64,000 bases of DNA, from the NCBI RefSeq assembly GCF_001890385.1, contig NZ_CP018221.1, positions 1-64,000 of the forward strand. The letters run 5' to 3'. The number at the start of each line of letters is the position of its first letter. The first letter of the stretch is position 1. A model generated the notes under the pieces. It saw nothing but the letters and a program-made list of their open reading frames with translations, was not told the DNA's origin and searched no databases. Below are positions 40,597-50,164 of this stretch, one piece after another. Both the position numbers and the translations under genes were made by a program. This stretch comes from Tardibacter chloracetimidivorans. GTDB lineage: Bacteria > Pseudomonadota > Alphaproteobacteria > Sphingomonadales > Sphingomonadaceae.

Positions 40597-41871
40597 ATGC
40601 AAGGTAAAAGGCCAGGGTTGATTATGGTGCTGATGGCCTCGATAGGTCTCGCACTGCCACAATTTCCTGCCGGTGCGCAACTGCTGGGACCGGTGGAGCG
40701 GACGGTCGGCGGCCTTGCCGACACCGTCACGGATACGCTTTCATCGGGCCTTGGAGCGACCGAACGCCTGGCCGAAGATGCGCGCGACCTGACGCGCGCC
40801 CGGCTGCGCGGATTGCTGCGCGCCAATTCCAGCGCGTTGGAGGCCGATCGCCGGGGATTTCCGGTTGTGCGCGGCGAAGTGGTCGCGCTTTCCCCCAGTG
40901 CCGCCTCGCTTGCGAAAGCACAATCGGCGGGCTTTGCGATTGCCCGCAGCGAGGTTCTGGAGGCCCTTGGTGTCACGCTCGTGACGTTGCGTACGCCCGA
41001 GGGACTGCGCGCGCGAGATGCGCTGGCGAAGCTCCGCAAACTCGATCCGGCGGGCAGCTATGACCTCAACCACATCTATATCGGCGCGGGGCAGGCGGTG
41101 CCGGTCGGGAACGAGGATTCGCAAAAGCCGACGGGCGGGCGGCCGCTGGTCGGGCTGATCGACCGGGGCGCAGGGCGGCATCCGGCGCTTGATGGTTTGA
41201 TCGTCGAGCAGCGGGGCTTTGCTCCCGGTGGCGTTGTGCCGGGCGGGCATGGCACGGCGGTGGCGTCGCTCCTGGTCGGGCGTGACGGCCGCTTTCGGGG
41301 CGCCGGGGCGGGGCTTCCGCTGCTGGTCGCCGATGTTTACGGCGATGGTCCCACCGGCGGATCGGCCCAGGCGCTGGCGCGTGCGCTGGCATGGATGGCC
41401 GCGCGCGAGGTGCCTGTCGTCAACGTCAGCCTTGTGGGGCCGCCCAATCTGCTGGTGCGAACATCGGTGACGGCCGTGCAGCGGCGGGGGCTCATCGTCG
41501 TCGCGGCGGTCGGAAACGACGGCCCTGCCGCAGCGCCGCTCTATCCCGCCGCCTATCCCGGTGTGGTCGCGGTGACGGGCGTGGATTCTAACAATCGGGT
41601 GCTGATCGAGGCGGGCCGGGGTCCGCATGTCGATTTTGCCGCGCCGGGCGGGGACATGGCGGCGGCGGCTGCCCGCGGCGGCTATTCTCGGGTGAGAGGG
41701 ACATCCTTCGCCACCCCACTGGTCGCGGGGCGGCTTGCCGCGATGGAAGGCAGCGCCGTGGCGCGGATCGAACGGGCGAAGACGGAGGCCGTGGACCTTG
41801 GACGAAAGGGCGCGGATTCCGTCTACGGTATGGGCCTTCTATGCGGCAAATGCCGAAACATGGTTAACTAA
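40597..41871 (+). CDS. Secreted S8-family serine protease
   Basis: Subtilisin-like protease outside the cytoplasm. The 424-residue protein has a signal peptide (about 1-28, ending FPAGAQ), a pro-like N-terminal helix region (30-150), and a peptidase domain with the triad Asp189 (VGLIDRG), His218 (GGHGTAVASL) and Ser370 (GTSFATPLVAG), plus Asn307 as the oxyanion residue. ATG 40597 or the adjacent GTG 40594 are possible. Divergent from the sigma gene; it may be part of the same envelope stress response. Confidence 0.92.
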   Translation: MQGKRPGLIMVLMASIGLALPQFPAGAQLLGPVERTVGGLADTVTDTLSSGLGATERLAEDARDLTRARLRGLLRANSSALEADRRGFPVVRGEVVALSPSAASLAKAQSAGFAIARSEVLEALGVTLVTLRTPEGLRARDALAKLRKLDPAGSYDLNHIYIGAGQAVPVGNEDSQKPTGGRPLVGLIDRGAGRHPALDGLIVEQRGFAPGGVVPGGHGTAVASLLVGRDGRFRGAGAGLPLLVADVYGDGPTGGSAQALARALAWMAAREVPVVNVSLVGPPNLLVRTSVTAVQRRGLIVVAAVGNDGPAAAPLYPAAYPGVVAVTGVDSNNRVLIEAGRGPHVDFAAPGGDMAAAAARGGYSRVRGTSFATPLVAGRLAAMEGSAVARIERAKTEAVDLGRKGADSVYGMGLLCGKCRNMVN

Positions 41872-41993
41872 ATCTTTCTTTTCAACGATTTGCAACTTTC
41901 TTTCACCCGGATGGATTAAACGCCCGTCGGCTGTCGTTGTCGACATGAGGGACGCGAAACCGCGCCCCGGAAGTTTGACGAAGGAGACGGAAA

Positions 41994-42893
41994 ATGCGTC
42001 ATTCAAAACTTGGCCTCCTGATCGGTGCGGCGGCGTCACTTGCCGTTGCTGTTCCCGCTTCGGCCCAGCTTCTGGGTGGTGGTGGACTTGGCGGCGTGAC
42101 CGGCGGGCTTGGCGGTTCGTTGGGCGGATCGCTTGGCGGCACCGGGACTGTGGGCGGGACGGTGGACGGCGTCGGCCGAAGTGTTTCCGGCGCGGTCAGC
42201 GGCGGCGGCAATGCGTCCGGCAAGGCGACCGCCAATAAGTCCGTCAACGCGCGGAAAGGCTCGGCCAATGCGGACGCGGGGCTCACCGGCGCTGCATCCG
42301 GCACCCTGAACGGGGCCGCGTCGGCGCTGGGCGGCGGTGCATCGGGCGGCGTGTCCGGCAATGCAAGCGGTTCAAAGAATGTCGGTGCGGGGGCGACCTC
42401 GCCGGTCGGCGGAACCGATGCGGTCACGTCCGCGGTCGGTGGCGCAACGGGCGCTGCCACTGGCGCTGTCTCGGGTGCTGCCAATGGCGCTGCGAATATC
42501 GCAGGCCAGGGCGCGGCATCCGGCAATGCGGCGGGGAGCAGCGCCGCCGCTTCGGGCGCGGGCGCCCTGGATGCGGCCGGCAATGTCGCGACTACGGTCA
42601 ACCCCGGAATGGTGGTGAAGGATGCGGCTGGCCGCACCATCGGCCGCGTTCAATCGGTGAAGGACGGCGCGAACGGCCGCATCGACAGCGTGCTGGTGAA
42701 GACCAGTGAAGGCATTGCGGCGCTTCCCGCCGATCAGTTGAGCTTCTCCGGTTCCGGCCTGTTAAGCGCCATGACCAGGGCAGAGGTCCGCAAGATGGCC
42801 GACGAACCGTCATCGGCGGCGAACGCCGCCGCCGCTGGCGAAGGTTCCGGCAGCGGCCAGGCGGCCGCGTCTTCGGCCACAAAGCAGAAGTAG
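41994..42893 (+). CDS. Secreted Gly/Ala-rich protein with a PRC-barrel-like end
   Basis: I recognise no named family for the whole 299-residue protein. It has a signal peptide (about 1-24), a long low-complexity Gly/Ala/Ser region (25-200) and a C-terminal folded part from about 204 (GMVVKDAAGRTIGRVQSVKDG then IDSVLVKTSEGIAALPADQL), which resembles a PRC-barrel. GAAGGAGACG precedes ATG 41994. It follows the subtilase in the same direction; both mature proteins begin with QLLG, which may reflect a shared export or a common family. A strong terminator follows. Confidence 0.75.
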   Translation: MRHSKLGLLIGAAASLAVAVPASAQLLGGGGLGGVTGGLGGSLGGSLGGTGTVGGTVDGVGRSVSGAVSGGGNASGKATANKSVNARKGSANADAGLTGAASGTLNGAASALGGGASGGVSGNASGSKNVGAGATSPVGGTDAVTSAVGGATGAATGAVSGAANGAANIAGQGAASGNAAGSSAAASGAGALDAAGNVATTVNPGMVVKDAAGRTIGRVQSVKDGANGRIDSVLVKTSEGIAALPADQLSFSGSGLLSAMTRAEVRKMADEPSSAANAAAAGEGSGSGQAAASSATKQK

Positions 42894-42930
42894 CGGCTTC
42901 CCGCCGACTTTCAAAAACTGGCCGATCACT

Positions 42931-42975
42931 GGGCCGGAGGCACCCCATCCCCCATTTGCCTCCGGCCCCTTTTTT
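42931..42975 (+). terminator. Rho-independent terminator
   Basis: GGGCCGGAGGCA (42931-42942) pairs with TGCCTCCGGCCC (42957-42968), followed by a run of six T. It ends the Gly/Ala-rich gene and faces the convergent lipid-kinase gene. Confidence 0.92.
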
Positions 42976-42989
42976 GCGGGTGGTTCCCG

Positions 42990-43898
42990 TCAGCGAGGGA
43001 CCACCAGTTCAAGCACGGCCCTTGCCACGCTGGCGTCAACGGGCGTGCGGGCCGTAACCTCCCCGTCGATGGAGATCGGAAGGGAAGGGACGGTCTCAAT
43101 CCGGATGAAGCGGCCCCTGATTGTTTCGGCCGTGCGGCGGCGCGCGGGCAGCTTCAGGCTTGTCGTCAGCCAGTGCCAGGCGAGCGCCGGCCATCCATTG
43201 CCGGTCACGATCTGGACGATGATCTCTCCGGAATCGACTTCGGCTTCCTCGGCGACTTCGGTGCCCCCCAGATAGCTGCCGTTGGCGATACGAAGCTCAA
43301 GCGCGCGAAACCGCTGCGAGCGCCCGTCTTTATAAGTGAGGATTACCTCGAACGGCCGGAAGCGGAGCACGGACCACAGGCCCCAGACGATATAGCCGAG
43401 CCGTCCGAGCACGCGCTTCAGCCCGTCCGGGATGGTCGATCCGACCAGCGAGGGAAGGCCGATCGCCGCCACATTGGCGAAATAGTCATTGTTGATTGCG
43501 CCGAGATCGATCCGCGCCCTGCGGCCGTTGGCGATGACATCGACTGCACCGGGAAGATCCAGCGGAATGCCGAGCGTGCGGGCGAAGCTGTTCGCCGTGC
43601 CGAGCGGCAGAAGCGCAAAGACGCAGTCTTTGCCGATGAAGCTGTCGACGGAGCCAGAAACGGAACCATCGCCGCCGCCCACGATCACCATCTTCGCCCC
43701 GCTGGAGATCAGCGCCCCCACTTCGGCGTTGAGATCGGCGGGATTGCGGACGGCGATGGCGTGGATCAGCTCAACCCCGGCGGCGGCGAGAAGCGCCTTG
43801 GCCTCGCGGAACATTCGCCGACCCTTGCGGCTGTGCGTGTTGACGATCAGCGATGCCTCGCGCGGGACGGCTGCGCCTGTTTCCATCCGCTTTGGCAT
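42990..43898 (-). CDS. Diacylglycerol kinase family lipid kinase
   Basis: Phosphorylates a lipid such as diacylglycerol or a sphingoid base. The 302-residue protein (ATG 43898) has IVNTHSRKG, the nucleotide-binding VIVGGGDGSVSGSVDSF and LPLGTANSFARTLGIP, and C-terminal ANGSYLGGTEVAEEAEVDSGE, all DAGK-type. Sphingomonads make glycosphingolipids, so the acceptor could be unusual, but this cannot be told from sequence. It reads away from ctrA, separated by the ctrA terminator. Confidence 0.92.
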   Translation of the reverse strand: MPKRMETGAAVPREASLIVNTHSRKGRRMFREAKALLAAAGVELIHAIAVRNPADLNAEVGALISSGAKMVIVGGGDGSVSGSVDSFIGKDCVFALLPLGTANSFARTLGIPLDLPGAVDVIANGRRARIDLGAINNDYFANVAAIGLPSLVGSTIPDGLKRVLGRLGYIVWGLWSVLRFRPFEVILTYKDGRSQRFRALELRIANGSYLGGTEVAEEAEVDSGEIIVQIVTGNGWPALAWHWLTTSLKLPARRRTAETIRGRFIRIETVPSLPISIDGEVTARTPVDASVARAVLELVVPR

Positions 43899-43913
43899 GA
43901 CAGAGCGCCGGGC

Positions 43914-43942
43914 AAAAGAAAAGGGCCGGGAAAGCCCGGCCC
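43914..43942 (-). terminator. Rho-independent terminator of ctrA
   Basis: On the minus strand GGGCCGGG and CCCGGCCC (43935-43942 and 43923-43930) form an 8-bp stem with a CTTT loop, followed by TTTTCTTTT (43922-43914). It lies 24 bases after the ctrA stop. Confidence 0.9.
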
Positions 43943-43965
43943 CTTGATCGGTGCGATATTGCGGT

Positions 43966-44667
43966 TCAGGCGACCTGGGAGGCTGCGCCTTCCTCGGGGT
44001 CGCGAAGCACATAGCCACGTCCCCAGACGGTTTCGATGTAATTGTCGCCGTCGCACGCGCCGGAGAGCTTCTTGCGAAGCTTGCAGATGAAGACGTCGAT
44101 GATCTTCAGTTCCGGCTCGTCCATGCCGCCATAAAGGTGGTTGAGGAACATTTCCTTGGTGAGCGTGGTGCCCTTGCGAAGCGAAAGCAGCTCCAGCATG
44201 GCATATTCCTTGCCGGTCAGATGAACGCGCGCGCCATCCACTTCCACCGTCTTGGTGTCGAGATTGACGGCGAGCTTCCCGGTGCGGATCACCGATTGCG
44301 AATGCCCCTTGGAGCGGCGGACGATCGCATGGATACGGGCGACCAGCTCCTCGCGGTGAAACGGCTTGGTGACATAATCGTCAGCGCCAAAGCCCAGCGC
44401 GCGGACCTTGCTGTCCAGTTCCGCCTGGCCGGAGAGGATGAGAATGGGTGTGCCGACCTTGGCGAGACGCAGCTTCTTCAGCACCTCATAGCCATGGATG
44501 TCAGGCAGGTTCAGATCGAGCAGGATGATGTCGTAATCATACAGCTTGCCCAGATCGAGGCCTTCTTCGCCCAGATCGGTCTGGTAGACGTTGAAGCCTT
44601 CCGTCGTCAGCATCAGCTCGATGCTCTTGGCGGTGGTAGGTTCGTCTTCAATCAGCAGGACGCGCAT
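43966..44667 (-). CDS. ctrA: CtrA, cell-cycle response regulator
   Basis: Master transcription factor of the alphaproteobacterial cell cycle. The 233-residue OmpR-type regulator starts [20 protein letters not shown], has the phosphoacceptor Asp51 (IILLDLNLP), Lys at KPFHREEL, and a C-terminal winged helix with [13 protein letters not shown]. The match to CtrA is specific. Its 330-base upstream region holds TTAA half-sites and a GANTC site, consistent with autoregulation and CcrM control; sciP, coding for a CtrA-binding inhibitor, is 1.2 kb away. Confidence 0.97.
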   Translation of the reverse strand: MRVLLIEDEPTTAKSIELMLTTEGFNVYQTDLGEEGLDLGKLYDYDIILLDLNLPDIHGYEVLKKLRLAKVGTPILILSGQAELDSKVRALGFGADDYVTKPFHREELVARIHAIVRRSKGHSQSVIRTGKLAVNLDTKTVEVDGARVHLTGKEYAMLELLSLRKGTTLTKEMFLNHLYGGMDEPELKIIDVFICKLRKKLSGACDGDNYIETVWGRGYVLRDPEEGAASQVA

Positions 44668-44997
44668 GTTTCTGCCCCCTTCATTGCAGACGGCTTCAAC
44701 TCAGGCGCCGCCGAACCCGGTAAGATTGGTTAACGGTAATTTTTATCAACCGGAAAGGTTAACAGTTCGTAAATGTTATTCAGAAACATAAATATTTGGT
44801 TGTCTCCGCTGGCTCGTTCATTGCGGCGTTAACCATTTCCGCGCAAGGGCAGGACCGTGTGGAAGCGCGATTAAAGCGCCGGAACGAGTCGGATATGCGC
44901 CGTAAAGTGGCGGTTGCCGGAAAGTCCCGCCGTGCCGCTGCATAAGTGGGGCGAACCGAGATTGATCCCGCCGACGCGCTGCCGTTAGGAAAGCGGC
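44668..44997. promoter_or_regulatory. ctrA / DUF481 divergent promoter region with CtrA-like sites
   Basis: No gene is seen in these 330 bases. TTAA-N7-TAAA at 44759-44773 is close to the CtrA site TTAA-N7-TTAA. TTAACCAT (44829-44836) is a CtrA half-site, and TTAA occurs again at 44730. GAGTC at 44886-44890 is a GANTC site for the CcrM methylase. The stretch 44720-44800 is AT-rich. Sites were read by eye; binding is inferred. Confidence 0.6.
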
Positions 44998-45900
44998 ATG
45001 ACCATATTAACCAAATCGCTGTGCGCGGCGTTGCTTGCCGTAACCTTTTCCGGCGCTGCCGGGGCGGAGCCTTTGCCCGCCGACGCGCAGCGGATGCTGG
45101 ATGCGGCCATCTTGTCGGGAAAGCCCGAGCGCATAGACGCTGTCGCGGCGGTTGCGCGCGAGACCTATCCGGAATCGGTGGAGGAGGTGGACGCCCAGAT
45201 CGCGGGGTATCGCGGCGAGAAGGAAAAGATGCGCCTGGCGGAGCTTCGGACGGAGCGCTTCTGGCAGGGGTGGTCGGGGCAGGGGGAGCTTGGCGCGTCC
45301 ACCAGCAGCGGCAACAGCGAGAGCGTGGGCGTGACGGCCGGGCTTCAACTCTCGAAGGAAGACATCAACTGGCAGCACAAGTTCAATGCGCTGGTCGATT
45401 ACCGGCGCGCCAACGGCGTGACCGAAAAGGAACATTTCAACACCGCCTATCAGGGCCAGCGGAAAATCTCACGCACGCTTTATGTCTATGGCCTGCTGCA
45501 ATATGAGCGGGATCGCCCGGCCGGTTATTATCGCCGCTTCAGCGAAGGTCTGGGCCTTGGCGTCCGGCTTCTCGACCGGCCCGGCCTGCGGCTGGACATG
45601 GACGGCGGACCGGCCTTCCGGCAGACGGCGTTCATCGCATCGGGGGAAGAGAAGGAACTGAGCGGCCGCGCATCCATGGCCTTTCGCTGGGACATTACAC
45701 CGCGGCTTGGCTTTTCGCAGGACGCAAGCGCTTTCCTGGCGGACAACAGCAGCTTTGTGTCAACCTCTGCGATGACAACGAAGCTGTTCGGCGCGCTGTC
45801 GTCCCGGCTATCCTTCGATGTGCGGCACGAGACGGAGCCGCCCGCCGGATCGGTGAAGACCGATACCGTAAGCCGGGTGACGCTGCTCTATTCCTTCTGA
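44998..45900 (+). CDS. DUF481 outer-membrane protein
   Basis: The 300-residue protein has a signal peptide (about 1-22, ending AGAE), a helical linker (25-80) and a beta-rich DUF481 domain with GELGASTSSGNSESVGVTAGL spread over 95-115 and KFNALVDYRRANG, ending in aromatic LLYSF as outer-membrane barrels do. Members are YdiY-like proteins of unclear role. ATG 44998 is divergent from ctrA. Confidence 0.88.
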   Translation: MTILTKSLCAALLAVTFSGAAGAEPLPADAQRMLDAAILSGKPERIDAVAAVARETYPESVEEVDAQIAGYRGEKEKMRLAELRTERFWQGWSGQGELGASTSSGNSESVGVTAGLQLSKEDINWQHKFNALVDYRRANGVTEKEHFNTAYQGQRKISRTLYVYGLLQYERDRPAGYYRRFSEGLGLGVRLLDRPGLRLDMDGGPAFRQTAFIASGEEKELSGRASMAFRWDITPRLGFSQDASAFLADNSSFVSTSAMTTKLFGALSSRLSFDVRHETEPPAGSVKTDTVSRVTLLYSF

Positions 45901-45914
45901 ATCGCGGCGCTGAA

Positions 45915-46205
45915 TTACTGGCGCTGATAGAGCGCGCGGTAATGCTGGACGCGCGTGACGCGCAGGCCGGGCATGCCGGAGCGTTCGACCGCCCGCTGCC
46001 AGGATGCGAATTCCTCAAGCGTCAGTCCATAGCGCTCGCAAGCCTCGTCGACGCTCAGCAGACCGCCGCTTACGGCGGCGACAACTTCCGCCTTGCGGCG
46101 GACGACCCAGCGGGTCGTGTCGCGCGGCGGCAGGCTATCAAGCGTCAGCGGTTCGCCGAGCGGGCCGATAACCTTGGATGGGCGTATGGTCTGATTCTCG
46201 ATCAT
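45915..46205 (-). CDS. sciP: SciP, CtrA inhibitor (DUF1153)
   Basis: Small DNA-binding protein that, in Caulobacter, binds CtrA and blocks its activation of target genes. The 96-residue protein has the DUF1153 core: VIGPLGEPLTLDSLPP, TRWVVRRKAEVVAAVSGGLLSVDEACERYGLTLEEFASW spread over 30-68, a helix-turn-helix. ATG 46205 lacks a clear ribosome site. Placement near ctrA supports a functional link. Confidence 0.93.
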   Translation of the reverse strand: MIENQTIRPSKVIGPLGEPLTLDSLPPRDTTRWVVRRKAEVVAAVSGGLLSVDEACERYGLTLEEFASWQRAVERSGMPGLRVTRVQHYRALYQRQ

Positions 46206-46311
46206 GTGCTTGCACAACCCGTATATTCGTCTGATCCTTGAGAAAAGGTTTCTAGCAGATCAGTTTTCAACGAAGACTGAACCCACAGGGTAAACGCCGG
46301 GGTCAGAGGTC

Positions 46312-46539
46312 TTAACGCCGGCTGCCGAGGCCGCCGGATTCCGGGACTTTCCGTTCCAAATCATTTGAATTGCTTGAAAAACCATCGGAGGCCTGTCTTG
46401 TCCGCGCGACAGCCGGATTAAAGCTCGCCTCGGCGGCAAGAATGGGGCAGCCGACCTGGCCGGTGGCGAAAAGTTCTGCCAGCCGGGCCGTGTCGGTATT
46501 GTGCGGGCCGGGCGAAGTGCTGCGTCGATTATCATCCAT
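46312..46539 (-). CDS. Possible small protein, 75 aa
   Basis: I do not recognise it. The frame from ATG 46539 has GC-rich third positions in its middle part ([20 protein letters not shown]) and a normal residue mix, unlike most shadow frames here, but no ribosome site is clear. It lies between sciP and mnmA in a 425-base gap that otherwise shows no features. It may be a real small gene or chance. Confidence 0.3.
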   Translation of the reverse strand: MDDNRRSTSPGPHNTDTARLAELFATGQVGCPILAAEASFNPAVARTRQASDGFSSNSNDLERKVPESGGLGSRR

Positions 46540-46630
46540 ATGGGATGAAAACGGCGGCACCTCCGGCAGCTTTAGCGGGGCGGCGCGCTCGCGGGTTGCC
46601 GCTTGCGGCCTAAAGGCCTATTTCGCGCCG

Positions 46631-47737
46631 ATGGAGATCGATCTTCAGCTTGAAAAGCCGCTTTCATCCGCGCGGGTCGTGGTCGCCATGTCGGGCGGCG
46701 TCGACAGCTCGGTGGCGGCCGCGCTGTGCGCCGCGAGCGGTGCGGAGACGATCGGGGTCACGCTTCAGCTTTACGATCATGGCGCGGCCGTCGCCAACCC
46801 GCGCAGCTGCTGCGCCGGGCGCGATATCCATGACGCACGAGATGTCGCGGCGCGGCTGGGGATCGCGCATTATGTGCTGGATTATGAAAGCCGCTTCCGG
46901 GCGGAGGTGATGGACGAATTCGCCGAAAGCTATCTGGCGGGGCGGACTCCGATTCCCTGCGTGCGCTGCAACCAGACGGTGAAGTTCGCCGATCTTTTGA
47001 AGGTCGCGCAGGATCTGGGGGCGGATTGTCTCGTCACGGGCCATTATGTGCGGCGCGTCGTTGGTCTTGGGGGGCCGGAACTGCACCGGGCGATCGACCC
47101 CGCGCGCGACCAGAGCTATTTTCTTTTCGCCACCACGGCGGGGCAGCTCAATTATCTGCGGTTTCCGCTCGGCGGGATGGAAAAGAGCGAGGTTCGAGCG
47201 CTGGCGCAGAAGCATGGCCTGGGCGTGGCTGCCAAGCCCGACAGCCAGGATATCTGCTTCGTGCCGGGCGGCGATTATGCGGCCGTTGTCAGGAAGCTCC
47301 GTCCGGAAGCCGATGACGCCGGCGAGATCGTCGACCTGGAGGGGCGGGTGCTTGGCCGCCATCGCGGGCTCATCCACTTCACGGTGGGCCAGCGTCGCGG
47401 AATCGACATCGGCGGTCAGGCGGAACCGCTTTATGTGGTGCGCATCGATGCAGGCCAGCGGCGGGTGGTCGTCGGCCCAAGGTCGGCGCTGGCGGTCGCG
47501 ACGGCACGGCTTTCCGATATCAACTGGCTGGCGACCGGCCATGATGCGGCGCTGACGGTGAAGGTGCGCTCCATGGCAAAGCCGGTGCCCGCCCGCTTCG
47601 ATGGCGAGCGGATCATGTTCGATGCGCCGGAATATGGCGTGGCTCCGGGGCAGGCGGCGGTTTGCTATGCCGGCAACAGGGTGTTGGGCGGGGGATGGAT
47701 CGATTCCACCGAACCCGCAGCGGCTACGGCAGCCTGA
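46631..47737 (+). CDS. mnmA: MnmA, tRNA 2-thiouridylase
   Basis: Makes 2-thiouridine at the wobble position of Lys, Glu and Gln tRNAs. The 368-residue protein has the PP-loop [11 protein letters not shown], then the Cys of PIPCVRCN and the partner Cys in [18 protein letters not shown] and the C-terminal barrel parts [11 protein letters not shown] and [26 protein letters not shown] 46631 gives the usual N-terminus. The stop overlaps the convergent phzF by 14 bases. Confidence 0.97.
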   Translation: MEIDLQLEKPLSSARVVVAMSGGVDSSVAAALCAASGAETIGVTLQLYDHGAAVANPRSCCAGRDIHDARDVAARLGIAHYVLDYESRFRAEVMDEFAESYLAGRTPIPCVRCNQTVKFADLLKVAQDLGADCLVTGHYVRRVVGLGGPELHRAIDPARDQSYFLFATTAGQLNYLRFPLGGMEKSEVRALAQKHGLGVAAKPDSQDICFVPGGDYAAVVRKLRPEADDAGEIVDLEGRVLGRHRGLIHFTVGQRRGIDIGGQAEPLYVVRIDAGQRRVVVGPRSALAVATARLSDINWLATGHDAALTVKVRSMAKPVPARFDGERIMFDAPEYGVAPGQAAVCYAGNRVLGGGWIDSTEPAAATAA

Positions 47738-48521
47738 ACCCGCCTTCGATCACCGTCACGCAGTTCCCGCCAAGTACGGCCCGCTCACCGATAAGACGGC
47801 AGGTGAGATAGCCACCGCGCGCGGAGGCTTGGAAGGCGGTGAACCGGTCCTTGCCCAGTCGCTCGGCCCAATATGGCGTGATGACGCAATGCGCGGCGCC
47901 CGTGACAGGGTCTTCGTCGATCCCCGCGCCGGGCGCGAAGACGCGACTCACCACATCGGTGGCGGTGCCGCGCGCGGTTGCGATGTACAGTATGTCGCCC
48001 ATGCTTCTCAGCGCGCGGAAATCCGGCGAAAGCGCGCGAATCGCAGCTTCATCGGGATAAACGATCACCGAATAGCCCCCGTCGTGCCACAGGGTGTCGA
48101 GCGGACTGCCGCCCATCGCGGCGGCGATTTTCGCAAGCGGTTTCGGCGAGGGCCTCCATGCCGGAAGATCCAGTTCATAGCCGCCGCCAGCCGCCCGTCG
48201 CACTTCAAGGTGCCCGGACTTGCGGGTGCGAAAGCGCACCACCCGGCGGCCCGGATCGCGCCACAGCAGCACATGGCCGGTCGCAAGCGTGGCATGCCCG
48301 CAAAGCGCCACTTCAACCGTAGGTGTGAACCAGCGCAGCTCATAATCGGCGCTGCCGCTGGCGGGCACGACAAAGGCGGTTTCGGCCAGATTGTTTTCGG
48401 CGGCGACCGCCTGGAGAATGGAATCGTCCAGCCAGCCGTCCAGCGGGATGACCGCGGCGGGATTGCCGGTGAAAGGGCGATCGGCAAAGGCATCAACCTG
48501 GGTGAAATCGGCGAATGTCAT
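47724..48521 (-). CDS. PhzF-family isomerase
   Basis: Member of the PhzF/diaminopimelate-epimerase fold. The 265-residue protein has the start [20 protein letters not shown], a conserved Glu in NLAETAFVV, and [11 protein letters not shown], all PhzF-type. The substrate is not predictable; phenazine genes are absent here. ATG 48521 overlaps the CDF gene stop by ATGA. Confidence 0.9.
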   Translation of the reverse strand: MTFADFTQVDAFADRPFTGNPAAVIPLDGWLDDSILQAVAAENNLAETAFVVPASGSADYELRWFTPTVEVALCGHATLATGHVLLWRDPGRRVVRFRTRKSGHLEVRRAAGGGYELDLPAWRPSPKPLAKIAAAMGGSPLDTLWHDGGYSVIVYPDEAAIRALSPDFRALRSMGDILYIATARGTATDVVSRVFAPGAGIDEDPVTGAAHCVITPYWAERLGKDRFTAFQASARGGYLTCRLIGERAVLGGNCVTVIEGGFRLP

Positions 48522-49432
48522 CTCCGGTCCCTGTCGCGTTCACGGCCCAGCGGCGGGTCGCGATGCCCTTCCGGGTCGGGATGGATCAGAACTTCTGTGC
48601 CCGGAAAGGCCGCCGCCAGCTTTTCCTCCACCTCGTCCATCACCTGATGTGCGTGGGCAACGGTCATGGCCGGATCAACCCAGACGTGGAACTGGACAAA
48701 ATCATGGGTACCGCTTGTCCGGGTGCGAAGGTCGTGAATGCCCTTCAGTTCGGGATGCTGGCTGGCGACGGCGAGAAAGCGCTGGCGCTTTTCTTCCGGC
48801 CATTCGCGGTCCATCAACTCGTCTATCGCATGATTGGCCGCACGCCATGCGTTCCACGCGAGCCAGAGGGAGATACCCAGACCAAAGAGCGCGTCCGCCC
48901 CTCGCAGGCCGCCGACCTGTTCCAGCACAAGTGCTGCGATGACGGACAGGTTGAGATAGAGATCCGATTCATAATGCAGATTGTCGGTGCGCACCGCGAG
49001 CGAACGGCTTTTGCGCAATGCGCGCCGCTGATAGCCGACGAGCGCCAGGGTCACCGCAATGGCGATTGCGGAAACGCCCACGCCATATTCGATATTCACC
49101 GGCGCTGCCGCGTCGTCCAGCCGGTTGATGGCGTGAACGCAGATCGCGCCCGCCGAGAGCGTGATCAGCGCGATCTGGAACAGCGCCGCAATCGCTTCGG
49201 CCTTGCCATGGCCGAAACGGTGATCGGCGTCCGCAGGCTGGGCGGCAAGGCGCACGCTGTAGAGCGCGACCACCGACGCAAGCAGATCGAGCCCGGAATC
49301 CGCCAGCGACCCCAGCATTGCGACAGAGCCGGTCGCCCAGGCCGCATAGGATTTGAGCACAAGCAGCACGCTGGCTGCGGCCACGCTCGCCATTGCCGCG
49401 CGGGAAGCCACATGGTCGGTTACGCCCAGCAT
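48518..49432 (-). CDS. Cation diffusion facilitator transporter
   Basis: Exports divalent metals such as Zn or Fe from the cytoplasm. The 304-residue protein (ATG 49432) has six membrane segments, the TM2 metal site SLADSGLDLLASVV, HRFGHGKAEAIAAL and the TM5 residues NLHYESDLYLNLSVI, then a cytoplasmic domain with HDLRTRTSGTHDFVQFHV. It lies two bases after pdxH and overlaps phzF, so pdxH-CDF-phzF form one operon. Confidence 0.93.
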   Translation of the reverse strand: MLGVTDHVASRAAMASVAAASVLLVLKSYAAWATGSVAMLGSLADSGLDLLASVVALYSVRLAAQPADADHRFGHGKAEAIAALFQIALITLSAGAICVHAINRLDDAAAPVNIEYGVGVSAIAIAVTLALVGYQRRALRKSRSLAVRTDNLHYESDLYLNLSVIAALVLEQVGGLRGADALFGLGISLWLAWNAWRAANHAIDELMDREWPEEKRQRFLAVASQHPELKGIHDLRTRTSGTHDFVQFHVWVDPAMTVAHAHQVMDEVEEKLAAAFPGTEVLIHPDPEGHRDPPLGRERDRDRR

Positions 49433-49434
49433 GT

Positions 49435-50013
49435 TCACGGGTAGAGCAGACCTTCCGTCCAGCCCCCGGCGGTGCGGCTGAACAGCCGCCGCTCGTGGAG
49501 GCGATGGGCGCGGTCGCTCCAGAACTCGATCACGTCCGGCACAACCCGATAGCCCGACCAGTGCGGTGGCCGGGGCACAAGCTGGCCTTCGAACCGCTGT
49601 CGCTGCTCTTCGAACCTGCTCTCGAACAAAGCGCGGGACGCAAGCGGGCGCGACTGGTCCGACGCCCATGCGCTCAGCTGCGAATCACGCGCGCGGCTGG
49701 CAAAATATGCGTCGGCTTCCTCCGTGCTGACGCATTCGATGCGCCCTTCGATGCGGACCTGGCGGCGCAGCGACTTCCAGTGGAAGCCAAGCGCGGCCTG
49801 GGGATTGGCGGCCAGCTCAGCGCCTTTCCGGCTTTGATAATTGGTGTAGAAGACGAAGCCGCGATCATCATGCCCCTTGAGCAGCACCATCCGCACCGAG
49901 GGGCGGCCTTCCGCGTCGGCGGTGGCGAGCGCCATGGCGCTGGGATCATTCGGCTCCGATGCTTTCGCCTCGGCGTACCATTGCTCGAAAAGTGCGTGCG
50001 GATTGTCGGTCAT
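49435..50013 (-). CDS. pdxH: PdxH, pyridoxamine 5'-phosphate oxidase
   Basis: FMN enzyme that makes pyridoxal phosphate. The 192-residue protein has [36 protein letters not shown], the [10 protein letters not shown] strand and the C-terminal [10 protein letters not shown]. Length and motifs are normal. It opens the leftward operon and is divergent from the DnaJ gene. Confidence 0.96.
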   Translation of the reverse strand: MTDNPHALFEQWYAEAKASEPNDPSAMALATADAEGRPSVRMVLLKGHDDRGFVFYTNYQSRKGAELAANPQAALGFHWKSLRRQVRIEGRIECVSTEEADAYFASRARDSQLSAWASDQSRPLASRALFESRFEEQRQRFEGQLVPRPPHWSGYRVVPDVIEFWSDRAHRLHERRLFSRTAGGWTEGLLYP

Positions 50014-50164
50014 GAAGCTGCTTTAATCTGGGCGCGGCGATGCTGGAAGCGCCTTCCAAAACATGGCGTTGGGGTTGCATCCGAAAGACGCAGTGCACAT
50101 GTGGCGATTGTTGCATCACAGCAACAGTAGACGTGGCACACAGAATATCGGACCAGATGGAGCG

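Noticed and set aside
41999-42640. Pro-rich minus frame opposite the Gly/Ala-rich protein
   Set aside because: The Pro/Ala composition is the simple complement of Gly/Ala codons.
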